Positions 1 through 9,778 of a stretch of DNA of 64,000 bases are shown here, piece by piece (position 1 is the first letter of the stretch; each line of letters begins with the position of its first letter). The position numbers and the translations under genes were made by a program. Under the pieces are notes generated by a model that saw only the letters and a program-made list of their open reading frames with translations, did no database searches and was not told the origin of the DNA. The stretch is from an uncultured Gammaproteobacteria bacterium. GTDB lineage: Bacteria; Pseudomonadota; Gammaproteobacteria; Steroidobacterales; Foliamicaceae. The DNA lies in assembly GCA_951828235.1 (NCBI GenBank), contig OX639965.1, positions 703,191-767,190 of the forward strand, given 5' to 3'.

Positions 1-2413
1 CGGCCACGCTTACATCGGCCACGGACGAGAGCGGCACGATCGCACCGCTGCCGGTTCTCAGCGGGATGCGCTGAATCGACTGGACCGAGGCTTTCGACGC
101 ATCGTCGAGCCGGGCCGTGATGTCGAAACGACGCACGCCGTCGATCAGCGTGGAAACCGGCTCGTTGCCGATACCGGTGCGCACGACCACCAGGACGTCA
201 TCGGCGTTCAGTCCGAATCGCGCAAGCTGATCGCGTTTGACCTGAATTCGAATCTGCGGTTTGCCGACGTTGGCTTCGAGCGAAAGGTCGGCGACGCCTT
301 CAACCGTGGCGATAACGTCCTTGACCTCCCCGCTCAAGCGATTCAGTTCCGACAAATCCTCCCCGTAAATCTTTGCAGCGAGGGTTGCGCGCACGCCGGA
401 TATCAATTCCTCGACGCGCATCTGGATCGGCTGCGTGAAGGCCACGACCGCCGTTGGGACAACGCGGTCAAGTTCTTCGCGCATCGTCTCGGCGAGTTCC
501 CCGATGTCGCGATCGCCCGGCCACTCGTCTTCCGGCTTGAGCTCCGTGTAGATCTCCATGTAGTTCACGTCCGCCGTTTCGCCCTTTTCCGCGCGCCCGA
601 TCATCGCCACCGTGGTGTTGACTTCCGGGAACTTTGAGAGTGCGTGCTCGATATCCTTGGATATCTCGATGGATTGATCGAGCGATGCCGAAGGGATCGA
701 GGTGACACGCCACATGATCGAGCCCTCCTGGAGCTGCGGCATGAATTCCTTGCCCAGTAGCGGAAACAGCGCCAGACTGGCGACCAGCAACGCGACCGCG
801 CTGGCCACCACAGTCCTTTTCCGGCCGAGCGACCACTCGAGCAGCGGCAGATAGCGGGCCTTGATGACGCGGACCAGCCAGGTGTGGCGCTCTTCCCTGG
901 GCTTGAGAATCAACGCAGCCAATATCGGAATCAGCGTCAGTGTCAGCGCCAGTGATCCTGCCATCGCAAAACTGATGTTGAAGGCCATCGGCTTGAACAG
1001 CTTGCCTTCGAGGCCTTCCAGCGCGAACAGCGGCAGGAAGACAACAATGATTATGAGAATCGCAAAGGAAATCGGATTGGCGACCTCGCGCGCTGCGGCC
1101 AATACGGCGGCGGACCGATCGACGGGCTCGCCGGACTCCCTGCGTTCTGCCATGATGCGGAAGGCGTTCTCCACCATCACCACCGCGCCGTCGATCATCA
1201 TGCCGATGCCGACGGCCAGACCCGCCAGCGACATGAGGTTGGCGGACAGACCCGCTTCGCCCATGAATATGAACGCGATGAGCATCGCGAGCGGCAAGGC
1301 GGCGATGACGACGACGGCCGAGCGTAACTCGCCGAGGAACAGGAACAGCACGATCGCGACCAGGATCGAGCCTTCGACCAGCGCCGCGACCGCCGTGCCG
1401 ACGGCCTTCTCCACCAGGTCGGTGCGCTCGTACACCGGTCGTAACGTGACTCCTTCCGGCAATGACTGATCCACGATCCCGACCTTGTCTTTCACCGCAT
1501 CGACAACGTCGTTCGCATTCTCGCCGATACGGGAGAGCGCCATGCCGAGCACGACCTCCTTGCCGTCGCGGGTGACCGCGCCGAAACGCAAGGCCCCACC
1601 CTGCCTGATGTCGGCGATGTCGCGCAGGAATACGGGTATGCCGTCTTCGACCTTGACCACCATGCTGCCGATGTCGTCCTCGTTCTCGACCAGCCCCAGA
1701 CCACGCACGAGATACTGCTCGGGGCCGAGGTTGACGTATTGACCGCCCACCTGGCGATTGTTGGACTCGATGACTTCCATGACGTCGGTGAAGGTCAGGT
1801 CGTACTTGATGAGGCTGAAGGGATCCATCACGACCTGGAACTGCCGCTCCTGGCCGCCCCAGGACATCACGTCGTCGACGCCCTGCGCGGTGCGAAGGAT
1901 CAGGCGCACGCTCCAGTCGTGCAGGGTGCGCAGATCCATGTCGGTGACCGCCGCATTGAGCCGCTCATCGGCGCGTTCCAGCGTGTACCAGAACACCTGG
2001 CCCAATCCCGAAGTATTCGGCCCCATCTCCGGCGTGCCGTAACCTTCGGGGATGCGGTCGCCGACTTCCTGCAGCCGTTCCATCACGAGGCGGCGCGCGA
2101 AATAGATGTCCATGCCATCGTCGAAATAGACGGCGACGTACGACAGGCCGAAGAGGCTGACCGAACGGATCTCCTGCACCCTGGGAAGCCCCGCCATGCC
2201 GGATTCGATCGGAAAGGTCAGCAACTGCTCGACATCTTCCGCGGCGAGCCCCGGCGACTCGGTGTAGATGTTGACCTGCGCAGGAGTGACGTCGGGAAAG
2301 GCATCGATCGGCACCGTCACCACGGCCCGCCAGCCCAGGAAGGCGACCACGCCAAAGACGATGATTACCAGGAACTTGTAACGCAGCGAGGCTTCGACAA
2401 GCTTCACTAACAT
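1..2413 (-). CDS. czcA: Heavy-metal efflux RND pump, CzcA/CusA family (partial)
   Basis: Inner-membrane RND subunit that drives proton-coupled export of metal ions through a tripartite complex. About 804 residues are present; the C-terminus lies beyond the left edge. The N-terminus (MLVKLVEASLRYKFLVI) leads into the first membrane helix, and the periplasmic porter domain starts with VPIDAFPDVTPAQVNIYTES, typical of the heavy-metal subgroup. The central helices carry VGIGMMIDGAVVMVEN around residue 400, with the Asp expected in the proton relay. An AGGCG ribosome site precedes the ATG. It lies 15 bp after czcB in the same operon. The family is clear. Which metal is exported (Cu/Ag or Co/Zn/Cd) cannot be settled from this sequence alone. 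Confidence 0.93.
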   Translation of the reverse strand, partial: MLVKLVEASLRYKFLVIIVFGVVAFLGWRAVVTVPIDAFPDVTPAQVNIYTESPGLAAEDVEQLLTFPIESGMAGLPRVQEIRSVSLFGLSYVAVYFDDGMDIYFARRLVMERLQEVGDRIPEGYGTPEMGPNTSGLGQVFWYTLERADERLNAAVTDMDLRTLHDWSVRLILRTAQGVDDVMSWGGQERQFQVVMDPFSLIKYDLTFTDVMEVIESNNRQVGGQYVNLGPEQYLVRGLGLVENEDDIGSMVVKVEDGIPVFLRDIADIRQGGALRFGAVTRDGKEVVLGMALSRIGENANDVVDAVKDKVGIVDQSLPEGVTLRPVYERTDLVEKAVGTAVAALVEGSILVAIVLFLFLGELRSAVVVIAALPLAMLIAFIFMGEAGLSANLMSLAGLAVGIGMMIDGAVVMVENAFRIMAERRESGEPVDRSAAVLAAAREVANPISFAILIIIVVFLPLFALEGLEGKLFKPMAFNISFAMAGSLALTLTLIPILAALILKPREERHTWLVRVIKARYLPLLEWSLGRKRTVVASAVALLVASLALFPLLGKEFMPQLQEGSIMWRVTSIPSASLDQSIEISKDIEHALSKFPEVNTTVAMIGRAEKGETADVNYMEIYTELKPEDEWPGDRDIGELAETMREELDRVVPTAVVAFTQPIQMRVEELISGVRATLAAKIYGEDLSELNRLSGEVKDVIATVEGVADLSLEANVGKPQIRIQVKRDQLARFGLNADDVLVVVRTGIGNEPVSTLIDGVRRFDITARLDDASKASVQSIQRIPLRTGSGAIVPLSSVADVSVA

Positions 2414-2428
2414 GCGAATCGCCTGGTG

Positions 2429-3595
2429 CTAGTGCGCATGGCCTTCGCCGAGCGAAGACTTGAGCAGCAGCGACTTGAGATGAAACACACCGCCAATGGC
2501 CACTTCGTCACCCTCCGAAAGCCCGCCACGAACCACCGTCCAGTCCCCCACGGTGGGCCCCGCGTCGATTTCCTCGGCGTGAAACTCCCTGCCGTTTTCG
2601 AGCCTGAAGACCGTTGGCGCGCCCCCGATCAGGGTCACGGCCGCACTCGGTACAGCCAGTACCGGTGAACTTGTGCCGGTTACGATCTCCACCTCGACGA
2701 ACTGGCCGGGATGCAGGCGATCGTCGGCATTGTCCACCTCGATGCGAAAGCCCTGCGTGCGCGTGGACTCATCCAGAAGGTGATGGCGCTGAATGACCGT
2801 GCCTTCGAGCCAGACGATGCGATCGAGACTGATGCGCGCCATGGCCCCGTCATCGAATTCCGGCAACGCGCTCGGCACAGTATGTGCTTCCACCCACATC
2901 ACCGTCTCGTCGCTGATATTGAGCAGCACGCGGCCCGGCTCAATCAGTTCGCCTATGATGAAGTCGTCCTGCAACACAGTGCCGGCTTGCGGCGCCACCA
3001 ATGCGAACACGCCGGTGGCACTGCTCGCGTCCTCGGATTGCATTAGCGTCAGGGCTTGCGATTCGGTCATACCGTAGGCCAGCACCTTGCCGAAAGCCTG
3101 TTGCCGGGCGACCTGCGCTTCTGTGTAGCGCCGCGCGGACACTGTGTCCCGGCCGAGCGACCTGACGCGCTGCCACTCGCGATCGGCGACGATAAGTGCG
3201 CCCTGCGCTTCGGCCATCTCGACGCTTGAAAGGGTCACCAGTCGCTGGCCGGCTTCGACGTGATCGCCCAAACGCACGTGCCGGGCAATCACCTGCGCCG
3301 TAATGCGGGTCGTGACCCGCGCCGACCGGTAAGCGTTACTGACAACCTCGCCGGGCACGCGCAGGGTTTCGTTCAGTGCGCGCGGGGCAATGGCGTCGAC
3401 CACAATGCCCGCGGATGCACGCTCATCGAGCGTCAACCCGATGGCGCCCCCCGGATCTTCCTCGCCGTGCTCGTCGTGGTCCGCGTCCTGAGCGTAGGCA
3501 GGTGCAATGAGCGCGAGGCACAAACACACCGCCCATAATCTCAGAATGTCCACGAATCGATTCTCCGTTTCCGTGCCGTGAAAGTTGCGATTCAT
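2429..3595 (-). CDS. czcB: RND efflux periplasmic adaptor, CzcB/CusB family
   Basis: Membrane-fusion protein linking the RND pump to the outer-membrane channel. I chose the ATG at 3595 (MNRNFHG...), giving 388 residues. It overlaps the tolC-like stop by 4 bp (ATGA) and has a GGAGG site just upstream; the open frame extends further 5' but lacks such support. Residues about 15–36 form a signal peptide. The mature N-terminus (DADHDEHGEED) and the C-terminus (GEGHAH) are rich in His and acidic residues, as in metal-binding adaptors. The barrel-sandwich and beta-barrel regions follow (HVRLGDHVEAGQRLVTL and later LHPGQFVEVEI). Confidence 0.92.
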   Translation of the reverse strand: MNRNFHGTETENRFVDILRLWAVCLCLALIAPAYAQDADHDEHGEEDPGGAIGLTLDERASAGIVVDAIAPRALNETLRVPGEVVSNAYRSARVTTRITAQVIARHVRLGDHVEAGQRLVTLSSVEMAEAQGALIVADREWQRVRSLGRDTVSARRYTEAQVARQQAFGKVLAYGMTESQALTLMQSEDASSATGVFALVAPQAGTVLQDDFIIGELIEPGRVLLNISDETVMWVEAHTVPSALPEFDDGAMARISLDRIVWLEGTVIQRHHLLDESTRTQGFRIEVDNADDRLHPGQFVEVEIVTGTSSPVLAVPSAAVTLIGGAPTVFRLENGREFHAEEIDAGPTVGDWTVVRGGLSEGDEVAIGGVFHLKSLLLKSSLGEGHAH

Positions 3596-4851
3596 CGGGC
3601 GCCTCCATGACCAAACCAGGCATCCACTTGCCCGGATGCCCACAGCCACTCGAACCAGGCGCGCCACAGGGCATGGCGCAAATCAAGCGCGCTTTCCTGC
3701 ACGTCGAGCGTGGCCGTAAATTGCACCAGGTAATCCGTGGTGCTGAGTTCACCGGCTTGCCAAAGCCGTTGCAATTGCTCCATTTGACGTGTGAGGCTCG
3801 CCTGCCCGGTCAACGCCCAATCGTCCCAGGCGCCGCGCGAGAGCTCGTATCGCTCGGTGGCGCCGACCAGCCGCGCGTGTGCGCGTTGCAGTACATCATC
3901 GGCAATCTGTTGGGCACGGCTGCGCTCGGCCAGCGCCGCCGTCACTTCGTAACTGAAGCGATTGCGGACATAAAACGGGATGGTCAGGGTGAGTCCGATC
4001 AGGGGCTCACCGTCTTCCTCGCCACCCGCAAGACTCAGCGTTGGGTCCGGTCGGCGCTCGCGCCGCCTTAGCTCAACCAACGCATCCGCGGATTCGACCT
4101 GGCGCCGGGCGGCGAGGACTTCCGGCAATGCGAGGACCAGCGATTGAGGGTCGGCGCCTGACGGTATGCCCGGCATTGATGCCGGCAGCGCCGGCCATTG
4201 AGCGGCGGTCGCTCGGGGCGTCAGGTTTCTCACAGCCTGGCGGGCGTCCGATAACGCGGCGGCGCCGGTCGCCTTCCGGATGCGCGCGTCCGCGCCCGAA
4301 AGCCGAGCGAGATCCAACTCCACCCGGCTTAGATCGCCGGCATCAAAGCGCCGTTGGGCAAGCGCCACAAAGTCGTCCATGAGTTGTTTGCGAGACTCGG
4401 CCAGCCTGTTGCGCTCGATGCCCGTTTGATGCAGCGCCAGGCCGTTCAGCAGTTCCACGGTGACGTTCCATCGTGTAGAGAGATACTCCGCTTCTACCAC
4501 CAACCGGTCCGATTCGGCAACCGCGGTGCGCGCATTGCGCTTGCCGCCCCAGTCAAGCGTTTGACTGATACCCAGCGCGCGCGTTTCGGCGTCGGCGTTC
4601 TCGGCCTCGAGACTGAGTTCCGGATTGTAGAGTGGGCGTGACGCCGCATCGCGATACGCACTGCTCACCTCAAGGGCGGCACGCGCGGCCTGTACGCGAG
4701 GGTTCGCCTCAACGACTGCCTGTACGAACTGGGCGAGTGCGGAATCCGCCGGCGTGAGCCTCTCCGAATCGGGTTCGGCCGCCTGGACGACCCAGGGAAC
4801 CAGCAACAGGACGCCTGACCATGAGGCGAACCGACAACATCGTGTTAGCAT
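3592..4851 (-). CDS. czcC: Outer-membrane efflux protein, CzcC/TolC-like
   Basis: Outer-membrane channel of the metal efflux complex, 419 residues, with a signal peptide ending near VVQAAEP. The OEP-type helical repeats can be seen: the AVVEANPRVQAARAALEVSS segment near the N-terminus and a second, related segment in the C-terminal half. Conserved tripartite-efflux phrases include ALGISQTLDWGGKR and LTIPFYVRN. The gene follows the PiT-like gene with only 3 bp between them and overlaps czcB by 4 bp, so the four genes should be one transcript. The CzcC assignment rests on context and on moderate motif similarity. Confidence 0.88.
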   Translation of the reverse strand: MLTRCCRFASWSGVLLLVPWVVQAAEPDSERLTPADSALAQFVQAVVEANPRVQAARAALEVSSAYRDAASRPLYNPELSLEAENADAETRALGISQTLDWGGKRNARTAVAESDRLVVEAEYLSTRWNVTVELLNGLALHQTGIERNRLAESRKQLMDDFVALAQRRFDAGDLSRVELDLARLSGADARIRKATGAAALSDARQAVRNLTPRATAAQWPALPASMPGIPSGADPQSLVLALPEVLAARRQVESADALVELRRRERRPDPTLSLAGGEEDGEPLIGLTLTIPFYVRNRFSYEVTAALAERSRAQQIADDVLQRAHARLVGATERYELSRGAWDDWALTGQASLTRQMEQLQRLWQAGELSTTDYLVQFTATLDVQESALDLRHALWRAWFEWLWASGQVDAWFGHGGAR

Positions 4852-4854
4852 ATA

Positions 4855-5817
4855 TCACCCAAACAATAGTCGATTGAGGTAGGGCAGCGCGAGCGCCAGT
4901 ATGACACTTACGATAAGCCCCGACAGCGCCTTGAGCGCGTCGGTGGAAACGACCCTGAGAGTCCGCCGAAAATCGGTGGCCGCAAGGTAGGTCGATAGTG
5001 CGAATTCGCGGCCGGCGAGCAATCCGAGAAAGACCCAGGTGGTGCTCATCGGAATATCGCTGATTTCCTTGAAGACCAAGAGCACTATGCCGTAAATGAA
5101 GTCGATGATTGTCGCGGCGCGAATGTCGGTTGTATCGGTCTTGGACAGGACGATTTTCTGGATGACGCCTCCAAAGGTGTAGAAAATGTAGCCCTGCATG
5201 GCGATGAGCGCCATTACGCCGAAGGCCAGCCACTGGATGGACAGTTGCCGCGGCAGGTAAACGAAGATGTTGGCCAGATCCTGGATCAGCCATTGGCTCC
5301 AGAGGAAACCCGTGGACGACCATTGCAGCAGGACCCAGTAGCCCGGAATGGACTGCTTGCGGGTCCGATGAAAGTACTCCGTGGCCCGATTGAAGACGAA
5401 CCGGAACAGAACGATGGACGCGACAAAAGCCACCAGGTACCCGAGAATCGACTTCATCAGCATCGCCTGCAGGTTGCTGATGGTGAACACAGTAAGGACC
5501 AGGAAAGTGGTGCTTACAGGCACCCCGACCCGGGTAAGGATCAGCAGCGCCACCGGCGGTATGACGTGAATCCAGCTTATGCCGCCTTCGGGGACCGGAA
5601 AATTCACCAGCCGGCCGTAGGACACGTCGCCGTCGTAGGAAAACCAGCCGAATGCCAGTACGGCGCACAGGATGCCGGATGCGAATAACCAAAGCACCCA
5701 CCACGGCCGGTGGGAATTGGACGACAGGAAAGTGCCCAGGGTTTGAATGGAGTCGTTGGCAACGACCGCGTAGGCCGCCAACAGGAAGCCAACCACCATG
5801 TAGATTTCAACGGGCAC
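4855..5817 (-). CDS. PiT-like (phosphate permease-related) membrane protein
   Basis: Polytopic inner-membrane protein of 320 residues with roughly eight hydrophobic segments. Two half-repeats resemble the inorganic phosphate transporter (PiT) signature: AND-S-Q-LGTF at residues 20–30 with GVPVSTTF at 98–105, then a second ISDIPMSTTW motif near 255. PiT proteins normally have a GANDVANAFG-type motif, so this is a divergent, shorter relative. The start is GTG at 5817 with GAGGG upstream. As first gene of the metal-efflux operon it may move a metal–phosphate complex or a counter-ion; that role is inference. Confidence is higher for the fold than for the substrate. Confidence 0.6.
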   Translation of the reverse strand: MPVEIYMVVGFLLAAYAVVANDSIQTLGTFLSSNSHRPWWVLWLFASGILCAVLAFGWFSYDGDVSYGRLVNFPVPEGGISWIHVIPPVALLILTRVGVPVSTTFLVLTVFTISNLQAMLMKSILGYLVAFVASIVLFRFVFNRATEYFHRTRKQSIPGYWVLLQWSSTGFLWSQWLIQDLANIFVYLPRQLSIQWLAFGVMALIAMQGYIFYTFGGVIQKIVLSKTDTTDIRAATIIDFIYGIVLLVFKEISDIPMSTTWVFLGLLAGREFALSTYLAATDFRRTLRVVSTDALKALSGLIVSVILALALPYLNRLLFG

Positions 5818-5921
5818 GAAAGCAAATCCCTCAAGCTTGCGCGCCCGGGAGGCGCATTAACTCCGCGGGGAATCCTATCCCAACAAACGAACTTGACCGG
5901 CCCCCTGGCCGGAATATCGCT

Positions 5922-6989
5922 CTAGGCGCGCTTTACGGGCCGAATTCTATTGGAAACAACGCGACGCAGCGGCTCTCCGACCACTTCCGAAACCGGATAG
6001 AACTGCTCGCAGTACTTGCGGTAGGTCATGATCTCGCCGTCAGAGCGGCTCAGTATCGGCAGGGGCTGGTAGCGCTTGTTTGCCCAAATGGAGATGTCCT
6101 GCCTGACATCGTGCTTGACTCGCGATATGAAGAACCGGGTCAGCCAGCCGGGCGGGAGGCCGTTCAGCAGCAGAGTGGCCAACCACTTCTGCCCCGGTTC
6201 CCGGCCCTTGGCCTGCAGTGCGATCACCAGTTCGTTCTCCGTCTCGTCAACGGTCGTGGACATGATCCACTGGCGCAGGAAAAGCCCGCTCACACGCTCA
6301 TGAATCTCGACGAAGGAGTATCCGAGGCCCCAGACATGGGTTTTCGCGGTGACGTCGGTTCGAACGGTCACGCCTGCCAGATTTATCTTGCGCCGGAACT
6401 GGAAATCGTTTCGCAAGTAAGCGCCAGCGACGTAAACCTCCCCAAGCTGCTTGACCGATGCGTAGCCATGCACGTATTGCAGGTGGCTGATGTCCACGGA
6501 GTTCTCCGCGGTCTCCTGGGGGTGGCCCGGAAAACGCAGGGCGGCGTACTCGAGCCGCTTCCATCCCTCGTCCGGCCACTGGGGCAACTCCCACTGCGGA
6601 TCGCGGCCCACGCTGCTCCACCAGGCGAAAATCAGGCCGTTCAGTTCGCGGGCCTCGTATACGTTAAGGCGAGCTGTTTTCGGCGGCGGAGCATTCGGTG
6701 TCGCAACGCATTGGCCGGTCACGTCGTACTCGAAACCGTGGAAGGGACATACGAGGCGCCCGTTGCGCACGCAACCTCCGGCTTTCGGTCCCAGGTGGCT
6801 ACCCAGGTGCGGGCAATAGGCCTCGGAAACGCAAACCTCGCCGGCGCTGTCCCGCCAGGCCACGACTTGCTGACCCATCCATTGCTTCTCAACGAGACCG
6901 CCATTGGGCAGGTTTCTCGCGATCTCTACCAGATACCAGCCTTCCGGGTACCTGCCCGGCGGGTGATAACGATTGTTCGCTAGTTTCAT
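5922..6989 (-). CDS. Rieske non-heme iron oxygenase, KshA-like
   Basis: Terminal oxygenase component of 355 residues. The Rieske [2Fe-2S] ligands are C59-x-H61 and C81-x2-H84. The mononuclear iron site is seen in NSVDISHLQYVH, giving D166, H169 and H174. The C-terminal DGEIMTYRKYCEQFY resembles the closing motif of the 3-ketosteroid-9-alpha-hydroxylase/cholesterol-desaturase (KshA/Neverland) subgroup rather than phthalate-type enzymes. No ferredoxin or reductase partner lies alongside. It sits downstream of a TonB receptor on the same strand, which suggests that receptor may import its hydrophobic substrate. A steroid-like substrate is inference. Confidence 0.85.
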   Translation of the reverse strand: MKLANNRYHPPGRYPEGWYLVEIARNLPNGGLVEKQWMGQQVVAWRDSAGEVCVSEAYCPHLGSHLGPKAGGCVRNGRLVCPFHGFEYDVTGQCVATPNAPPPKTARLNVYEARELNGLIFAWWSSVGRDPQWELPQWPDEGWKRLEYAALRFPGHPQETAENSVDISHLQYVHGYASVKQLGEVYVAGAYLRNDFQFRRKINLAGVTVRTDVTAKTHVWGLGYSFVEIHERVSGLFLRQWIMSTTVDETENELVIALQAKGREPGQKWLATLLLNGLPPGWLTRFFISRVKHDVRQDISIWANKRYQPLPILSRSDGEIMTYRKYCEQFYPVSEVVGEPLRRVVSNRIRPVKRA

Positions 6990-7114
6990 TCGTAAGCCCC
7001 CGCTTTTCGACTAGCTCAAATTTGCCTTCACCTTGTTTGCGCAAGCATACAGGAACATTGCCGATTGCGCCCCGTATCGGAACGGCATGTCGCCCGCAGC
7101 GCGGAGCGCCGCAG

Positions 7115-7180
7115 GGAGGGCGAGACGCCCTCCTTCCCGGGTGGCGCGAGGCAGGACGAGAACGCCTTCCTCGCGTTTGC
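7115..7180. repeat. BIME-like pair of GC palindromes
   Basis: Two adjacent imperfect hairpins lie in the gap between the TonB receptor (stop at 7183) and the Rieske gene. The first is GGAGGGCG-AGA-CGCCCTCC (7115–7133). The second is a looser GCGAGG...CCTCGC stem with an internal CGAGAACG (7145–7175). The same two palindrome types occur at 53720 and 63722. Confidence 0.6.
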
Positions 7181-7182
7181 TG

Positions 7183-9663
7183 TCAGAAGCCGTACGTGAG
7201 AGTTACGCCTACCTGGCGGCCGCGGGGCAGCGAAATGGCAAAGCCACGCGGGGTGCTGGACGGATTGCCTAGTTCGGGAACATAGCCTGGTATCAGTATC
7301 CGCCCGCTACGTATATCGTAGGGCGCGGGCAGACCGCCGGTACGCCGGTCGATGTAGCGCAGGATGTCCAGGGGCGCGTCGTCGTCGAAAAGGTTCTTGG
7401 CCCAAGCGACGATTTCCAGCGAATCGCGCCGGACGCCTATCCGAAGCCCGACCCGGGTCATGGCGCCGGTCTCGATCAGGTTATGGATCTGACTGAAGCG
7501 CGAGCCTTCATACGTCACGCTGCCCAACCAGAACCAGGAAAAGCCCGACGCCATCGTGTTGCCCTCATAGATTGCAACCACCGAGGCGGCGTGCTCGGGG
7601 ATGCGCGGCACCTGTTGGCCCGCTGCCGAACCGAGGCGACTCAGGTCGTACAGGGAACCGTTGGCCCCGTTGATATCCGCCTGGTCGGTGTTGATGTAAC
7701 TGGTGATTTCGGCATTCGTCCAGGCGTAGCCCAGATTCACCGAGAGCTGCTCGCTCACCAGCGTCTGCAACTCCACTTCCAGACCGTTGATTGCGGTTTC
7801 GCCCACGTTGTCGATCAGCGAGGCGCTGCTGCCGGTGGCGGTCTCGATCACCGTGGTCAGTTGCTGGTCGGTCACTTCGGTGCGGTACGCGGCCACGTTC
7901 AGGACCATTCGCCCGTCCAGCAGCCGCCCCTTGTAGCCTGCCTCGTAGTTCCAGGCCTCTTCTTCGTCCACGGCGCGGAAAGACTCGTCGGGCTGGCCGT
8001 CGGGACCGGCCGGGACCTGGTTATTGAACGTGCCCGGCTTGGAACCCTTGGAGATATTGAGGTACAGGTTGGTGGCCTCGTCTGGACGATAGCTCAGCGT
8101 TGCGCGGGGATTGAAGGATGTGAACTTGTCCTCAAAGTCGCCGTTGAGCTGGTTGATGTCGTTCGTGTCGTAGATTCGCACTTGCGTGTCGTCCGTGGCC
8201 CAGCGGGCTTCCAGGGTGGCGGCCCACTGGTCGTTGATGTCCCACTCCACGCCCCCGAATACCGCGGTATTGGTCACGTCGTTGTTATCGAAGGTGGAAT
8301 TGGGTCGCACCGTCCCGCCAACCAGACCAAATCCGAGCGACTCGGACTGCTTGGTAAGCACCTTGGAATCCAGCAGCTCGTGACGCTTGCCCCTGTAGTA
8401 GTAAAGCCCGATAGTGGCCCGAAGAGCCCGATCCGCCGGCGAAACAAGGCGCAGCTCCTGGGAAAAATCCGTCTGATCGTAGCGCAACATGCGCTGGAAG
8501 TTCCCGCAAAAGCCGATCGTTACGCAGTACAACCGCCCCAGACTGGGACGCAGGAACGGCGGATAGCCGTTCGCCCAGGCAACGCCGAAGTCATAACCGC
8601 CGTACGTGCCGTCCAGAAAAGCATCGGCCTCGTCGTCGATGTTTCCGGTCAGGCTGGACAGCCGCCAGCCGTTATTGAGGTCGTAGTGCATGGTGAGCGA
8701 CATGGACAGGCGATCAAGGCGATTGCCGGCGCCGCCCACGGAGTCGAGCTCCTCGGTCAGAAGCGCCACCGGCAGGTCCCGCTCCGCCTCGCCAATGTAG
8801 TACTCGCGGGCCCGGGGACCAACCACGCCGCTGATGTCCGGACTATTCGACGGCGGACCGCGGAAGCAGCAGTTGTTGTGCTCGCGGCCCTGCAGCGACA
8901 GGGCCGGGTGGCCGTCATCCACCTTCTGGTAGGCCAGCGCGAAGGTGGCCTCGAAGTCCTCGCCGGGCGTAAGGAACAGCTTGGCCGCAAAGTTGGTGGT
9001 TTCCTGGTCGCCCACTTCGTCGCCGGTGACGGTGTTGACGTGCTCGCCCCCGTAGGAATCGAATCCGGCGGAAATCCGGTAGTAGGCACGATCGGAAACC
9101 AGCGGTCCGCTGGCCCAGGCGGTAACCCTGGAGGTCTCGTGTTGCGCGCCGCTCACCGACACTTCGCCCGCAAACTCCTCGGTGGGACGGCGGGTCACGT
9201 AGTTGATGGCCCCGGCGTAGGTGCCGCGTCCGTACTGCGCCGACTGCGGACCCTTGATAATTTCCACCCGCTCGATATTGGCGAGGTCAACGGACGATAC
9301 ATTGCCGCCCACGTACATGCCGTCCACAAAGGTGGAAACCGCCTTTACGCCGGCGATGCCGTTAATGATGGTGGTCTGCCCGCGTACCGCCGGACGGTCC
9401 TGGGAGGGGCTGCGCCCGAAGCCGGACTGGAACGAGAAGCCCGGCGTGAACAACGCCAGGTCATCGACGGATTGAAGGCCCAGTTCGCGGATATCGTCGG
9501 CCGTAAAGGCGCTGACCGCGATGGGAATGTCCTGCACGGACTCCTCGCGCTTGCGTGCGGTGACGATAATTTCCTCCAGCATGGCTTCCTGCGTGATTGC
9601 AGGACGCGGGGCAACGATCACGCCCGCAGCCAGCACGAACATAACGGCAATTCTGAATTTCAT
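7183..9663 (-). CDS. TonB-dependent receptor
   Basis: Outer-membrane active transporter of 826 residues. The start chosen is ATG at 9663 (MKFRIAVMFVLAAG), preceded by GGGGAGGAC and followed by a signal peptide ending near AITQ. The TonB-box-like LEEIIVTARKREE comes directly after the signal peptide, so there is no N-terminal signalling (STN) domain. The plug domain follows (VERVEIIKGPQSAQYGR, then GAINYVTRRP), then a large beta-barrel ending in YGF with the terminal aromatic residue needed for BAM insertion. The sequence type matches the large iron-independent receptor group common in marine gammaproteobacteria. Its neighbours are a two-component system upstream and a Rieske oxygenase downstream. 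Confidence 0.93.
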   Translation of the reverse strand: MKFRIAVMFVLAAGVIVAPRPAITQEAMLEEIIVTARKREESVQDIPIAVSAFTADDIRELGLQSVDDLALFTPGFSFQSGFGRSPSQDRPAVRGQTTIINGIAGVKAVSTFVDGMYVGGNVSSVDLANIERVEIIKGPQSAQYGRGTYAGAINYVTRRPTEEFAGEVSVSGAQHETSRVTAWASGPLVSDRAYYRISAGFDSYGGEHVNTVTGDEVGDQETTNFAAKLFLTPGEDFEATFALAYQKVDDGHPALSLQGREHNNCCFRGPPSNSPDISGVVGPRAREYYIGEAERDLPVALLTEELDSVGGAGNRLDRLSMSLTMHYDLNNGWRLSSLTGNIDDEADAFLDGTYGGYDFGVAWANGYPPFLRPSLGRLYCVTIGFCGNFQRMLRYDQTDFSQELRLVSPADRALRATIGLYYYRGKRHELLDSKVLTKQSESLGFGLVGGTVRPNSTFDNNDVTNTAVFGGVEWDINDQWAATLEARWATDDTQVRIYDTNDINQLNGDFEDKFTSFNPRATLSYRPDEATNLYLNISKGSKPGTFNNQVPAGPDGQPDESFRAVDEEEAWNYEAGYKGRLLDGRMVLNVAAYRTEVTDQQLTTVIETATGSSASLIDNVGETAINGLEVELQTLVSEQLSVNLGYAWTNAEITSYINTDQADINGANGSLYDLSRLGSAAGQQVPRIPEHAASVVAIYEGNTMASGFSWFWLGSVTYEGSRFSQIHNLIETGAMTRVGLRIGVRRDSLEIVAWAKNLFDDDAPLDILRYIDRRTGGLPAPYDIRSGRILIPGYVPELGNPSSTPRGFAISLPRGRQVGVTLTYGF

Positions 9664-9742
9664 TGGATGTCCTCCCCATCGGCCGTGCGGCCGACAATCG
9701 GTCAATTATGCACAAGTAGGCGTCCCCCTCTCAACCCGGTAG

Positions 9743-9762
9743 CGAGGGCCGCCCGGCCCTCG
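9743..9762. repeat. GC hairpin, 9-bp arms
   Basis: CGAGGGCCG-CC-CGGCCCTCG is a perfect inverted repeat between the TonB receptor start and the tandem repeat. It is followed by GGAGGGCGGGACGC, which resembles the BIME-like elements elsewhere in the window. Confidence 0.55.
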
Positions 9763-9778
9763 TGGAGGGCGGGACGCT

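Noticed and set aside
5652..6983. 443-residue plus-strand frame opposite the Rieske gene
   Set aside because: It is an antisense shadow of the PiT-like and Rieske genes, whose motifs are clear on the minus strand.
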